From the NCBI GenBank assembly GCA_026936325.1, contig JAPTHN010000001.1, forward strand, positions 78,313,380 to 78,377,379: a stretch of DNA of 64,000 bases, in the 5' to 3' direction. Shown in pieces: positions 31,217-41,670 of the stretch. Below the pieces are notes generated by a model, which had not been told where the DNA came from, searched no databases, and saw nothing but the letters and a program-made list of their open reading frames with translations. The position numbers and the translations under genes are program-made. The stretch's first letter is position 1. Every line of letters starts with the position of its first letter. The stretch is from Platynereis dumerilii (lineage: Eukaryota > Annelida > Polychaeta > Phyllodocida > Nereididae).

Positions 31217-31865
31217 TATATTGCTATCTGGGTGTTGCTAATTATAATAAACACCTCCCTCAACAAAGGATTTGTTAAAGCCCTAATCCTGTGTAGGAGT
31301 TTAAGAATTTCAACTGCCAAACCTACCAGCTGTTTATAATCCTTTGTTAATTCCTTTGACGTCATTGTCTGAATCTTGATAATAGTCATTGGGGATGAAT
31401 GAGACTGACATTAATTATTCAAAAATGAATATAATCTTCTTCCTGAAAGTTTTGTAATGGTATTTACAGTTTCTTGCTGCAGCAACACCTCAGAAAGGTT
31501 GAAGCATATCTCGGGAACACTTCACTTGACAGAGAAGCAATAAATTGCTTTTGGTTCTGAAATATTTCTACATCGGTCCTTGAAACATTTAGTTTTCATT
31601 TGAAACAGTTGCTTTTTAAAAGTTCTGTTGATTTTTTAGCAAAGAACATTCAACCTAACAAAATGAGACTTGAAAAAAATATGCAATCATTTGAAACAGG
31701 CATACTTGTCTCTTGCTTGTGCCCCGATCTCACGGCGAGATCAGGAGAACCTTTAATGGCATTGAGGGATAGCTTGGGATGATTTCTAGTAAAAATATGG
31801 CTAACCCTGCGACACACAACCATTATATAACGATTATATAATTAAATAAAAGCATATCACAGCGG

Positions 31866-32050
31866 AATAAGATGTTAAATCAGCGGGATAAGATCGTAAA
31901 TCGGCGGGATAAGATCGTAAATTGGCGGGAGCAAGATAATATCCCTGTGGGCAAGATCTAAATCCCTGGGGCAAGACCTAACTGTCGGCAGGATGTCAAA
32001 AACCGTCGGCGGAATGTCAAAAACCATCAGCGGGATTTCAAAAACTGCCG
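31866..32050 (+). repeat. Degenerate ~21-bp minisatellite, two related unit types
   Basis: Three units of the kind AATCGGCGGGATAAGATCGT, then a bridging stretch, then three of the kind GTCGGCGGAATGTCAAAAAC. The frame that crosses it is repeat-driven. Confidence 0.8.
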
Positions 32051-32314
32051 GTGCGTTTCTTATAAGACAAATGCCCAAACTGACACTTAATAGTTTGACC
32101 TAAAAAATTGAAACACAAATTTTGAACTATGATAGCTAAGCTTGTCTCGTACACAACTCAGAAGTGATATTATTATTGGATGTTAATGTCTATCATTAAT
32201 ACAGTGTTTTTGTTGACAGACAAGTTACACTTTTAAAATTACATTTTATAGAAAAGCTGAATCAGCAACAACTACCTGATATAAGCGTGACGTTTGCTTT
32301 TACCTTCGTACAAC

Positions 32315-32473
32315 AAGAAGGGGGCTAAATTTAGAAGGAAGGACACCACCACCTACACCTTGCGAAGAAACGGGGATGGTCACAAGGCTGGAATTTTCCT
32401 GTTTGTCCTCGCAGCAAATGGTAAACTAAAGTTAAAATGCCATAGGAGGAGCAGGGACACTGTGAATCAATGA
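32315..32473 (+). pseudogene. Myb/SANT-like exon relic (copy 1)
   Basis: 52 open codons beginning KKGAKFRRKDTTTYTLRRNG and then GHKAG, in frame with its paralog at 37159. The KK.AK.R...T.A......GGG pattern is like the end of the Myb/SANT-type domain found in Harbinger-transposon accessory proteins and their host derivatives (typical ending K...TGGGP). Here the Gly run is eroded and the upstream exon is not found. Confidence 0.25.
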
Positions 32474-32599
32474 ACTTATTTGGATGATGAATTGTGCTCA
32501 ATATTTTTTTAAATGTTCCATTAGTTTGATGTATTTGAGAAGCACTTAACTGCATCTGGTATGACATTTGTCAAAGTATAAGTTGTTTGGGCACAATGG

Positions 32600-33480
32600 A
32601 ATGAAATATGATTCTGTACATAAAAAGCTAGATTTTTCAGAATATTGTATTTGTGAAAAAATTACTTACTGCAATTGAAATATGTGTGAGAGTAACGTCT
32701 TCAAAGATATAGGAAGACAAGGTTGAACTTGGTCCAATACGATAAATTATGTTAAAAATAGCCGCATGTAATCAGGACACAGGGATTGCAGGGGAGGTGT
32801 GATATTTAGTATATTGCTCTGCAATAGTTGAAGGACCACGCTCATCAAAATGACAGTTTCGTTATTTTTTTCCTTATGAAAGAATGGGCTACTGCAAGTG
32901 CATCCTGTCAACCTTTAAAAAATTGTTTTTAACCATAGATCAAGAAAAATATATGAAATTGGGATTCGAGCAATATATTTTGTCCCCACTGCATGTTCAG
33001 TCAGCTGATGAGTGACGTAGGATAGGGTGGGCCTCCCCCTCTCCTCCAATTAATTGTACACATTTTTCTGATATTTTGTCCACCTGATATGTCTGTGACA
33101 AACTGTCAAGGAAAAGAAACATGACCTGATATAGTAGCTACTAGCTGTGAATTTGCTAAATTGGGATGGAGCTCTTATTTGTGCAAACGACAATAGCTGC
33201 TTAAAAAAAACAAACAGAATAAAACAATTTACAACTTACAATCATTCAGCTTGAAATGAAATCTGATTGGTTGATTCTCACAAGGTTGAGAGAGTAGGCA
33301 GTGACTGATTTGGACCACAATTTGGTGGTATATTATATGGCGGTATATTTTTATCCAAATCTGACATATCCATGCATGTTCCAGAGCGCACATACACGCT
33401 TTTAGGACGAGTGGATGTGCAAGATTTGACACATACACGCGCATGGACGTGTCAAAACGCGCACGCGCGTAGCTTTTGGA
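32600..33480. other. No gene recognised
   Basis: AT-rich unassigned sequence; no inverted ends, tRNA-like heads or convincing exon. Confidence 0.5.
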
Positions 33481-33487
33481 TGCGTGT

Positions 33488-33602
33488 ACATGCTATACAG
33501 CGCATGAATGGACATGCTATACAGCGCATGCGTGTACATGCTATACAGCGCATGAGTGGACATGCTATACAGCGCATGAGTGGACATGCTTTACAGTGCA
33601 TA
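33488..33602 (+). repeat. 24-bp minisatellite, about five units
   Basis: Unit of the type ACATGCTATACAGCGCATGA plus GTGG, with small variants. The period is a multiple of three, so frames stay open on both strands (AHEWTCYT on +). This explains the overlapping open frames here without any gene. Confidence 0.95.
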
Positions 33603-33622
33603 TCAAAATTAATGAGAGGACC

Positions 33623-33994
33623 CAGGGGCGGATCCAGGAATTTGGGAAGGGGGGGGGGTTTCAGGTTCAGAGATGGGACTACCACAGGATGCGAAGCCCG
33701 AAGGGCTGAAGCTTATGCGGCAGAGGGTCTGGCGGCCACTGAATGCTGCTTTTAGCTGCCTAATCCAATAGATATTTTTTTGGCGTTTCATCAGAAATTA
33801 GAGAGCGAAGTATTTTAACATTTTCATTTTTCAGGTCCCATGAAAGATAGCACTTCTGTTAATTTTTTTTAATTCAGAAACAAGTATACTTTCGCAAAAA
33901 AAGTGGTGGGGAATCTGCCCCACCAGCCCCATAGGAACTGACGCCACTGAAACATAATAAGACCCCTCCTCAACCTTCCATGGCTACGCCACTG
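33623..33994. mobile_element. hAT-like transposon end remnants
   Basis: CAGGGGCGGATCCAGG at 33623 and the inverted CTACGCCACTG at 33984-33994 look like hAT-type termini, as does GACGCCACTG near 33940. No 8-bp duplication matches across them, so at least two different broken ends are juxtaposed. A G-run (33647-33658) follows the first. Confidence 0.5.
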
Positions 33995-34107
33995 CTGAAG
34001 GGGCTCCTGTGTTATGATAAATAAACTGCGCTGCATGGCATGTCCCAAGCTGCTTGCAGCGCCTCCCATCGTGGCCGCCACTTTAAAATGAAACTGATGC
34101 CTCTGCT

Positions 34108-34900
34108 ATCTATCTATCTATACAGTCTGTCTATCTGTCTACACATATTTTCCATCTTGACATTCTGTCTATCTAAAATGCCTGTTGCTGCCATCACAAG
34201 ATGCGTTCTGGACTAGGCAAATATGGACCAAATTAACCAGTGCCAAATAAAATCACAAAAACCAGCCAATCAGAACTCAAGAATTTATACTTATGAATTA
34301 TGATTGACAATTGGGCTGAGTTTGCTGTGCGATAGACCTTGTCACAACCGTTTGCAAGATTTTCCAAAGTTTCAGTTTGTCTCAAATTTATACTGTCAGC
34401 TTTTTAAGCTTCATCTCTTTGTTCATAAAACTTTTCACAGCTAGGCCTCACCATTCTTTCATGCTTCCAGGAGTCATAAAAGGTCATCTATTTGTTTATT
34501 CATTACTCAGTCCTATGTGACTTGCTCAGTTTCTCCCTACAGGGGTCGCTTTTTCTTGTGCAAAAATTTTGGTCAAAATTAGTACCTGAAATAATTTTTT
34601 TCATGCGTTTATTTTGGGAGAAATTCAAGAGGATCACTGTTGTGTTCCTGTAAATGGTACATTTGAAGCTCTCAACTGATTAAAAAAAATGCACTATTGT
34701 GTGCCTTTAAAGAAACGAAAAATCAGAATTTTTTTTCAAATTTGTGTTTTTTTCCAAAATAAATTTCCAAATAATTTTTTTCCGAAATTTGCGTTTTTTC
34801 CAAAAACAAAAAATTGGTGCAAACTTGCCAGAGAAACTCATACTAAATGAATCTGCCTTAATAACTTAAATTGTGCTTGTTAAAAAAATTTATGATTAGA
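34108..34900. other. Microsatellite then unassigned sequence
   Basis: (TATC)n with TGTC variants at about 34108-34142. The remainder up to the second duplication copy shows nothing recognisable. Confidence 0.5.
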
Positions 34901-36339
34901 ATGTCGATAATGTGACGAAGGCGATATATGCGTGTTTGTCACGTATGAATGAGTAGAACCCAAGCATCACAGTGTAACTGGTAACAGTCTGTACCCTGAT
35001 GAGTTGTCTGTAAATGGCCTGAATTGCCTTTCCTACAAAGTGAATCAGGAAAATTTCAATAATGTTACTAGAGGCCATGTATATGTGTTTGTCATGTATG
35101 GAAGAGTAGTACCCAGCTTCACAGTGAAACAGGTAATGGTTACTGCATTATGTAAGAGTTGCCCTGAAAAGAATGTTATCATATGCTGATCAGACTTGCT
35201 CTACTGAGGCAGACAGCAGATATGTCCCCTTACCTATTTATTGGAGCAAGCTGAGACCAAGGAAAGAGTTTGAGGTCATTGACCTGACATCCCCTCTGCT
35301 TTCATTAGCCGGCATCATCTCAGTCTCAGCTTATGTTTTCTTCTTCTTGAAAAAGGACTAAGCATATAGTCTGTTCCATCAAGTGGGTGGTTACAACAAA
35401 CATGAAATTGATTTCACCAATTGTAGGATAATGTAAGATGTTTGTAAGCATATGGTGTAATTTTGAAATCTAGATATTGCTAATTTTAATAAACACCTCC
35501 CTCAACAAAGGATTTGTAGCCATAATCCTGTGGAGAAGTTTAAGACTTTCAATTGCCAAACCTGCCAGCTGTTTATAATCCTTTGGTAACTCCTTTGACG
35601 TCATTGCCTGAAACTTGATAGTAGTCATAGAAGATGAGTGACACTGACATAAATTATCTAAAAATGAAAATAATCTTCTTCCCGCAAGATTTGTAATGTA
35701 ATTTACAGTTTCCTACAACAGCAACACCTCAGAGTGGATTTTAGTGAAATGAAATTTGAAAGGGAAGTAATTATTTTACAGGGGTCATTAAGCAGTCTGT
35801 CAAGGGGGTGTGATCTCTCTTCGGGGTGTAAAATGCAGAAATATGCAGGAGGAAGGCGGTCAAATAAGACAAGGTGGTCTTACGACAGGGGGCCTTATAA
35901 CGCAGGGCCACTGCATATACAACCACAATAGATATTTCTTCTCAAACACTCTGGTGTTGTTGCAGAGTGCATTGATATATCCTATACAGGATTGAAACGC
36001 AAAATAGATGGTGTGCATGATAATTCATGCCGTGAATAATCTGTCACACCCACATGCAACCACAAAACTGTGAAATTACTCTGACACCTCTCATATCTCT
36101 AGAACCCTTCATTTGACAGAGTTGCATATGACATGTTTTTTGGTTTTGAAATATTTTTAAAGGGTCCTTAAAACATTAAGTTTAAATTAGTAACAGTTGC
36201 TTTTGACATCTCTGTGACGTCTTAATTCTGCAAATTTGTAATAGTCTTTGATAAAATAGTTGCCGAACCCGGCACTTTGAAGTTTCAAAATTCTGCCCAA
36301 AAATCACAGCTTTGTAGTCAGGTAGTTGGTGAACCGATT

Positions 36340-36690
36340 CAGACTCCCGACTCCTTTGCCATCCTGAAAAACGACTCCGACTCTGACTCCACAGGTCTCC
36401 TGAATTGCGACTCTGACTCCCGGCTCCTCTATTTGGTTTTTTTTACACAAGTTTCATGTGCTTATCAAAGAAAGATGTCTATTCCACAATGTTTTCATTG
36501 AATTTTATCCATTAATAGCATTTTTAGAAGTTTTGTGTGATTGGTCTCAGACATTTTAATACACAGTTCACAGTTAATTTTCGATTCTGACTCCACCAGA
36601 AAACCTAAGTTTGACTGCAACTCCGACTCCACCCGAAAAACCTCCGACTCTACGACTCTGAGTCCTGACTCTGACTCCAAAGCCCTGCCA
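36340..36690 (+). repeat. GACTCY-rich low-complexity region
   Basis: Irregular clusters of GACTCC/GACTCT hexamers at both ends (36330-36425 and 36588-36682) around a less repetitive middle. This resembles the repeat-bearing ends of an element, but I could not define termini. Confidence 0.55.
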
Positions 36691-36881
36691 AAATTATACA
36701 AGTTTTTAAATATAATAGATAAGCTTGTTTTTCTTCACAGGCAGAAGCCTATCATTGATTTACTTTTGATAATTAATTCTGGCTTTTTGGCTTGGATTTG
36801 TGCATTTACCCATCCGAGATAACAATATTATTGTAAGTTAAAAGTTCATTGTTGAAGATGTCATGTTGCACAATTAGCAAT

Positions 36882-37087
36882 TTTAAAGGTAAAGGTAAAG
36901 GTAGACGTAATTTAACATGAGTAACCAGACTTAGTCAGAGCCTTATTTACAGCTGGGCCCACGGCACCTCCAATTAATGTCTGATGAGAACAACAATGTC
37001 GTGGAATGACATGATGGCCAGCCTGGGGATTGAACCTGGATCCCTCGCTTGTGAGGGAGTGCTCTACTGACTGAGCTAACTGGGCTT
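36882..37087 (-). mobile_element. tRNA-derived SINE with TTTACC tail
   Basis: On the reverse strand: GCCCAGTTAGCTCAGTCAGT (box A), a CCCTC/GAGGG anticodon-like stem, GGTTCAATCCC (box B), a ~100-bp body and a (TTTACC)n tail at 36882-36906. The head is close to a real tRNA, but the body and tail show it is a SINE. It is a different family from 30890 and 51945. Confidence 0.8.
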
Positions 37088-37158
37088 TTTAAACTTGCAT
37101 TCAATGGAAATGGCTGAATTAGCAGCATTTTAAGCATGACGTCTGCTTTTACCTTCAG

Positions 37159-37331
37159 ACATAAAGAAGAGGGCTAAATATAGAAGGAAGGACACCGCCG
37201 CCTACGCCTTGCAGAGAAACGGGGGCGGTCCCAAGGCTGGAATCGTCTTGTCTGTCCTTGCAACGAGCAAAAGTGAAAGAGTAATCAAAATGGCTGATCC
37301 ACGTACTTTCAGTGATCATGTATTATTTTAG
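37159..37331 (+). pseudogene. Myb/SANT-like exon relic (copy 2)
   Basis: After the acceptor-like CTTTTACCTTCAG, the frame reads IKKRAKYRRKDTAAYALQRN, then GGGPKAGIV, to a TAG at 37329. This copy keeps the GGGP that ends Myb/SANT-like DNA-binding domains of Harbinger type, and fits W..(I/L)KK.AK patterns if an upstream exon supplied the tryptophan. No such exon is visible, so it is likely a relic. Protein similarity with 32315-32473 is kept over the whole stretch. Confidence 0.35.
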
Positions 37332-38025
37332 ATTTAGATAATATTGTGTCCTTATAATCTAGAGGTATGTAATATATGGTGCGAATAAATGTTTGACAGT
37401 AAGGATTACTGAAGCATTTAAAATCTATTACCTGGCTACGGTTATGGAATGTGGATTAAAGAAAGACTATGTCAAAGAGTTAGATTAATAATATAATTAT
37501 CCTTAATATTTACTAAAATTAATAATGCATAACACACCAAATTTTGCGGAGAAAAAGACCCTTAATGCCTATATAGGTGATATATTATATATATATATAT
37601 ATACTGGTTCAAAGAGTATTCGGTTGTCCTGTACAAGTAAGCCTTGTTTTCCAACTTCAAAATTTGAATCCCGAGTACTTTTTTAGTACAATTAAGGCAA
37701 TAGTACATTGATTTGTCTTCACCACAATTTTCTGCGCTTCTTAAATTAGAATAAAGAGTGCTAGAAACTCTAAAAATAGAAAGCAACTCGCTTCTCACAG
37801 AAATCCGCAAGGACGTGAGGCGTCGCCAAGGACAACATCCTCCAAGACGACAGTCTCTTGGTCTTGCGTCATGGTAGCCTGACAACATTTGTGCAGCTAT
37901 TGAGCTATATTGCTATGGTTGTGTTACTATAGAAATGCCAAGTAGTTTTTTTCAAATCTAAAAAAAATGCTGTTTCTTTCTTCTAAAAAGAAAAATCTAA
38001 GAAAAAAAAACTCTTTCTTTCTTCT
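37332..38025. other. No gene recognised
   Basis: Unassigned, with an (AT)n tract at about 37583-37605. Confidence 0.5.
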
Positions 38026-38399
38026 AAGAATTTATGACCGGGGGAGAGTGGGAGTTTTGGCCAAGGGGGTACTTACTCAAGGGCGGGTATTAATTTTTGA
38101 CAATATTTCCAAGGGGGGTAAGAAATTTTTACAAATAAATATTATAAAACATCCATACACTCACTTTATCTGCGCTTTTTTACGTACAAATGTTGGCGAA
38201 TCTGTAAGCGAGATCGTGTATAACAGTATACATGTGCAATTGTGCATATTACTTTGTATGTCGAGGGGGGATGTACTGATAAGACGCGGGAAACCTAAGG
38301 GTGGGGTACTAAAAATAGCAGGTAACTCAAGGGGGGATAGTAATTTTTGACGGGAATTTCTAGCAAAACTCCCACCCCCACCCCAGTCATAAATTCTGA
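38026..38399. mobile_element. Short inverted-repeat element
   Basis: AGAATTTATGACCGGGGGAG and TGGGAGTTTTG at the left are inverted at the right (CAAAACTCCCACCCC, then CAGTCATAAATTCT). The interior has several AAGGGGGGTA / CAAGGGGGGATAG blocks. Border duplications are not clear. A fragment of the same family lies at 27300-27465. Confidence 0.65.
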
Positions 38400-38528
38400 A
38401 CGGTCCCTTAAAAATACTGTTTAAAAATCCAAAAGAAATCAATTTGGGTCTTGATGCACCACATTGCTAGATAATTTTATATTCACTATATTTTCATCAT
38501 GATGTTTTTTAAATGTTGTCTCTAAATA

Positions 38529-39494
38529 GGGGAGAGTGGGGCATAACCACCCCCCCCCCTAAGACAAAATGTCTCACAGGATGATAATGACCAACACAAT
38601 TAAGAACTCCAATTGGCAATATGACACACTCTTAGAGTACTTTCATATCCCCTACCTGCAGCATCAAATGACTCTCCCTTATACCACAGGGATATGAAAT
38701 AGTTTTTGGTACAAGGTGGGTGGTTATGCCCCATGCTCGGGGCATAACCACCCACCCCATGGGGCATAACCCCTCCCCCAAGGTACCAGCAACAAAAATA
38801 ACTGGAGGATTTCCATATCTGATGGAAGGATACTATGTCCCTTTCTGATGAAAATGCAGGTGCTCTTGACTCTGAAAGTATCAAACCATATCAGTGTCCT
38901 CACTTTTGCTATGGTAATGACTTCTGAGATATTTCTCTCCAAGACCTTCCCGCCAATACCAATCTTTTGGTTTTTCAAGACAGCCCAAATGACATAATCC
39001 ATGCTAACCCTTCCCAAGTTTCTCACACATTTACAGTACATTTTTGAAACTCCCCCTCCTGTTTCTGTAACCCCCTCTACTGTATTTTTTCCAGGGGCGG
39101 GTGGTTATGCCCCATATTGGGGTAAAACATCCACTACCCCTATTATCACTCATGACATGATTTAATGACAGTTAAATCCATTTTAAAAATTAGTCAGAAT
39201 ATGAACCAACACAATGCCTATCACTGATACCTTACATCTCCTTTATGTAGAATGCCATCACAAATACCGTCACATGTAAAAATAAGATGAAGCGGCTTAA
39301 AAAAGCTAAAAAACTAAACAAACTGAGCTGGTCAGTTTGGTTCTGCCTTTTGCTTGCACCCCCTTCCATTAAAAAGTCATCTCACACAAGTAAAATCACC
39401 TGCACTAACAATATTTTCACTGTGTGGAACCGATCACCTCGAACCACCGGGCGGGTGGTTATGCCCCTTGGGGTGGTTATGCCCCACTCTCCCC
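38529..39494. mobile_element. TA-flanked inverted-repeat element with internal terminal-motif copies (GGTGGTTATGCCCC type)
   Basis: Ends GGGGAGAGTGGGGCATAACC, inverted at 39494, with TA outside both (38527-38528, 39495-39496). GGTGGTTATGCCCC or its complement occurs about seven times: at the ends, at about 38718-38772 (three, mutually inverted), at 39101 and twice at 39451-39484. The longest frames are short and show no transposase motif. Confidence 0.85.
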
Positions 39495-40406
39495 TAATAG
39501 TGATGTGGGAGCCTTACAAGCTGGCCTTGTTGATTTGACTAATTCTCATGTGAGGCACCTTCCATATACATACTGACACACGGATCTTTCCTCAATGGGA
39601 GTTGCCTGTGTGTCCAGAAAGAAGGTCCACTGCAAATGTTTTGTTCCTATCTATCTATCAAGACACACTTGGCCTCAATCACAGCCACCAAGCTGCCTCT
39701 TGTCATTAATAGTTGGGAAATTAAAAATAACAGGCAGATCACAGTAGATTCACACGATTTGTAATTTAATTAGATGATGCATTTAACTTTCCTTTCAGCT
39801 TAAGATCAATAGCAAATGAATACCAATGTTCATGTCATTGACCTATGGATTCATCACCATTCAATGCCAAGTTCAGCCAAAAGCTTGTACCAAACTAATT
39901 ATGACGATGGAGCAGATCTGGAGCAAATTAATGTGACAGCCTAGGACTGCTTCCATATAATGGAACAGACTTATTTCTAAGAATTGTTTTTCAGATACTT
40001 GACTATTAGTATGTCGGAGTGACTTTTCTGTTTGACAGACTTTTTGTGTAAATCTAAAGTATTTTGTTAAAATGGGTGTTGGGGTCCGGGGTTGTAGTCT
40101 CTCCAAAGAAACAAAAACAAATCTACAATGATAACCATGCACCATGAGTGTTGCGTTAACTTAGCAGTCACTCTTTGGAAAAATTATCCTGAAATCTCTA
40201 TAAAGATAATACTAACAATTTCTTCCAGACAAAAGTTGTGTGAGTTCCTCACACTCAGTTTTGGTGGACCGCTCACCGGAGCTCGCAGAAGTGCACGCTA
40301 GCCACTAGGTGGCAACAAATGGCAGCATATATGTTCTGCCAAGGCTGGAAAAAGTACTGGCAATGAAACAGCAGTCATCTTGCAGACAGCTGATCATATA
40401 TAAGCC
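39495..40406. other. No gene recognised
   Basis: Unassigned sequence with a short TATC run near 39647. Confidence 0.45.
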
Positions 40407-40821
40407 ATTTGTTTGTTTGTATTTGTATTTGTATATATTACTGGTACCTGGTGTTGGGAAATTTGTGTTGAGTCTACCACTGAATACAGCTCAGGGCAGC
40501 CACAGAGGCTGACAGAGCAGCGCCCATTGGCAGAGGATACAGGAACGTTGCCCAAGGTTCCCATGCTGTAGCACCCTCTAGTGTTGGTGATCGCTGTATG
40601 ATGATTGATGAGAAGACTGGGAGTCTGACACATACCCTATTAATTCAGGGATGCCCAGGGTCTTTCAGTTGCCCCAGCACAGAACACTGGATACAATCCG
40701 CCTCCATTTAATGTCCCATGGGCTCGGACTAAATTGAGTTCCTGGGTGGGATTCGAACCCACGCCCTCAGAGCCACTGGTTGCGCAAACAAGCACTCTTA
40801 ACCATTAGGCCACGGAGGAAC
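40407..40821 (-). mobile_element. tRNA-derived SINE with CAAA-type tail (long variant)
   Basis: On the reverse strand: GTTCCTCCGTGGCCTAATGG starts a tRNA-like head with box A (TGGCCTAATGGTTAAGAGTG) and box B (GGGTTCGAATCCC), whose 5' GTTCC pairs with GGAAC after box B. The body is shared with 51945-52241 (GACCCTGGGCATCCCTGAAT). It then carries ~120 bp absent from that copy before a tail of CAAA/CAAATA repeats (40407-40436). Confidence 0.85.
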
Positions 40822-41668
40822 ATGCATGGTCCATGGAAAATGAAAGTTATCCTTTATGAACTTAAGCACATTGCTAAAATGAACCAGTAACACTAGGTAT
40901 ATATCAGTTGCCTGAATTAAAGAATGAAGACTGAACATTTGTAAGTTTGCTCGGTTCAGGATAACTTGAATTAAAGGAGAATGGCCGAAGAGCATGTCTT
41001 GGCCTATCTATCATAATGAAAATGCCAATTTTGACCAATCTGCGAATCTAAAAGCCCATTATTATTTCCAAGGATCAAAAGCCTTCAAAGCTCAGTACTG
41101 TTTTTTCCACCTTAATTTTGTCAAAAATATAGAGGACCCATTTGATTATTAATGCCCCCTTTCTTATGGCACAACAACATCCTCATTTCACTCGGCTGTT
41201 GCTGTACCTCAGGTTAAATTTGCAGCATGTGTTGTGCCACAATAATGTCAGACCAGGAGATGCTGTCAAGATCATAAATTTCTAAAGAAAATGCAAATGT
41301 AGGCCTTATTCTGTGCTTAAATGGCAATTTTGTTGCTTTCTTTCGTATACCCACTGTTCGATACAGCAAAATAAGGTGCTGCAGAGGTAAAACTCAAACT
41401 TTTGCTAAAACTTTAGACACTATTGATGTTTGTATGGAATAATCATTGCAGGGGAAATGCTGAGTGAGCTGGAATGTGGGATTGCAATGTTGTCATATTG
41501 CAATTTGTAATGGTAACACTATTAGTTCTACAAAAATGTTTAAGTGCTGTGCGAATTCCATGGCTGTGTCATTTGCATATTAATTTAAATTACAGTGTAA
41601 GAAAAATCTATAAAATTTGATAATTAAACAAAATGTTTTAAGATTCATATGCCTCAAATAAATAGTAT
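40822..41668. other. No gene recognised
   Basis: Unassigned sequence between a SINE and the 4.0-kb element. Confidence 0.5.
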
Positions 41669-41670
41669 TA

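Larger units (their letters stand above)
30060..32600 (+). repeat. Segmental duplication, first copy
   Basis: Collinear with about 34900-37331 apart from insertions: GATCAGACTTGCTCT (about 30351 and 35188), TTTGAGGTCATTGACCTGAC (30436 and 35269), ATAAACACCTCCCTCAACAA (31247 and 35489), and AGAAGGAAGGACACC (32332 and 37181). Divergence is moderate, so it is older than the MITE and SINE inserted only in this copy. Confidence 0.85.
34900..37331 (+). repeat. Segmental duplication, second copy
   Basis: Collinear partner of 30060-32600. It lacks the MITE and SINE of the first copy but has its own extra blocks: about 35745-36085 (no inverted ends seen) and about 36270-36700 (GACTC-rich), plus the SINE at 36882-37087. 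Confidence 0.85.

Noticed and set aside
33487-33603. Possible CRISPR-like array
   Set aside because: Units are contiguous without spacers; it is a minisatellite in a eukaryotic genome.
33372-33755. Overlapping open frames on both strands (AHEWTCYT repeats)
   Set aside because: A 24-bp minisatellite keeps all affected frames open; no start context or conservation supports a gene.
33623-33994. A single complete hAT element
   Set aside because: The two hAT-like ends are not matching inverted repeats and no 8-bp duplication flanks them.
40740-40821. Apparent tRNA gene
   Set aside because: Head of a SINE: the same head plus body and tail recur at 51945. The same reasoning applies to 36882-37087 and 30890.
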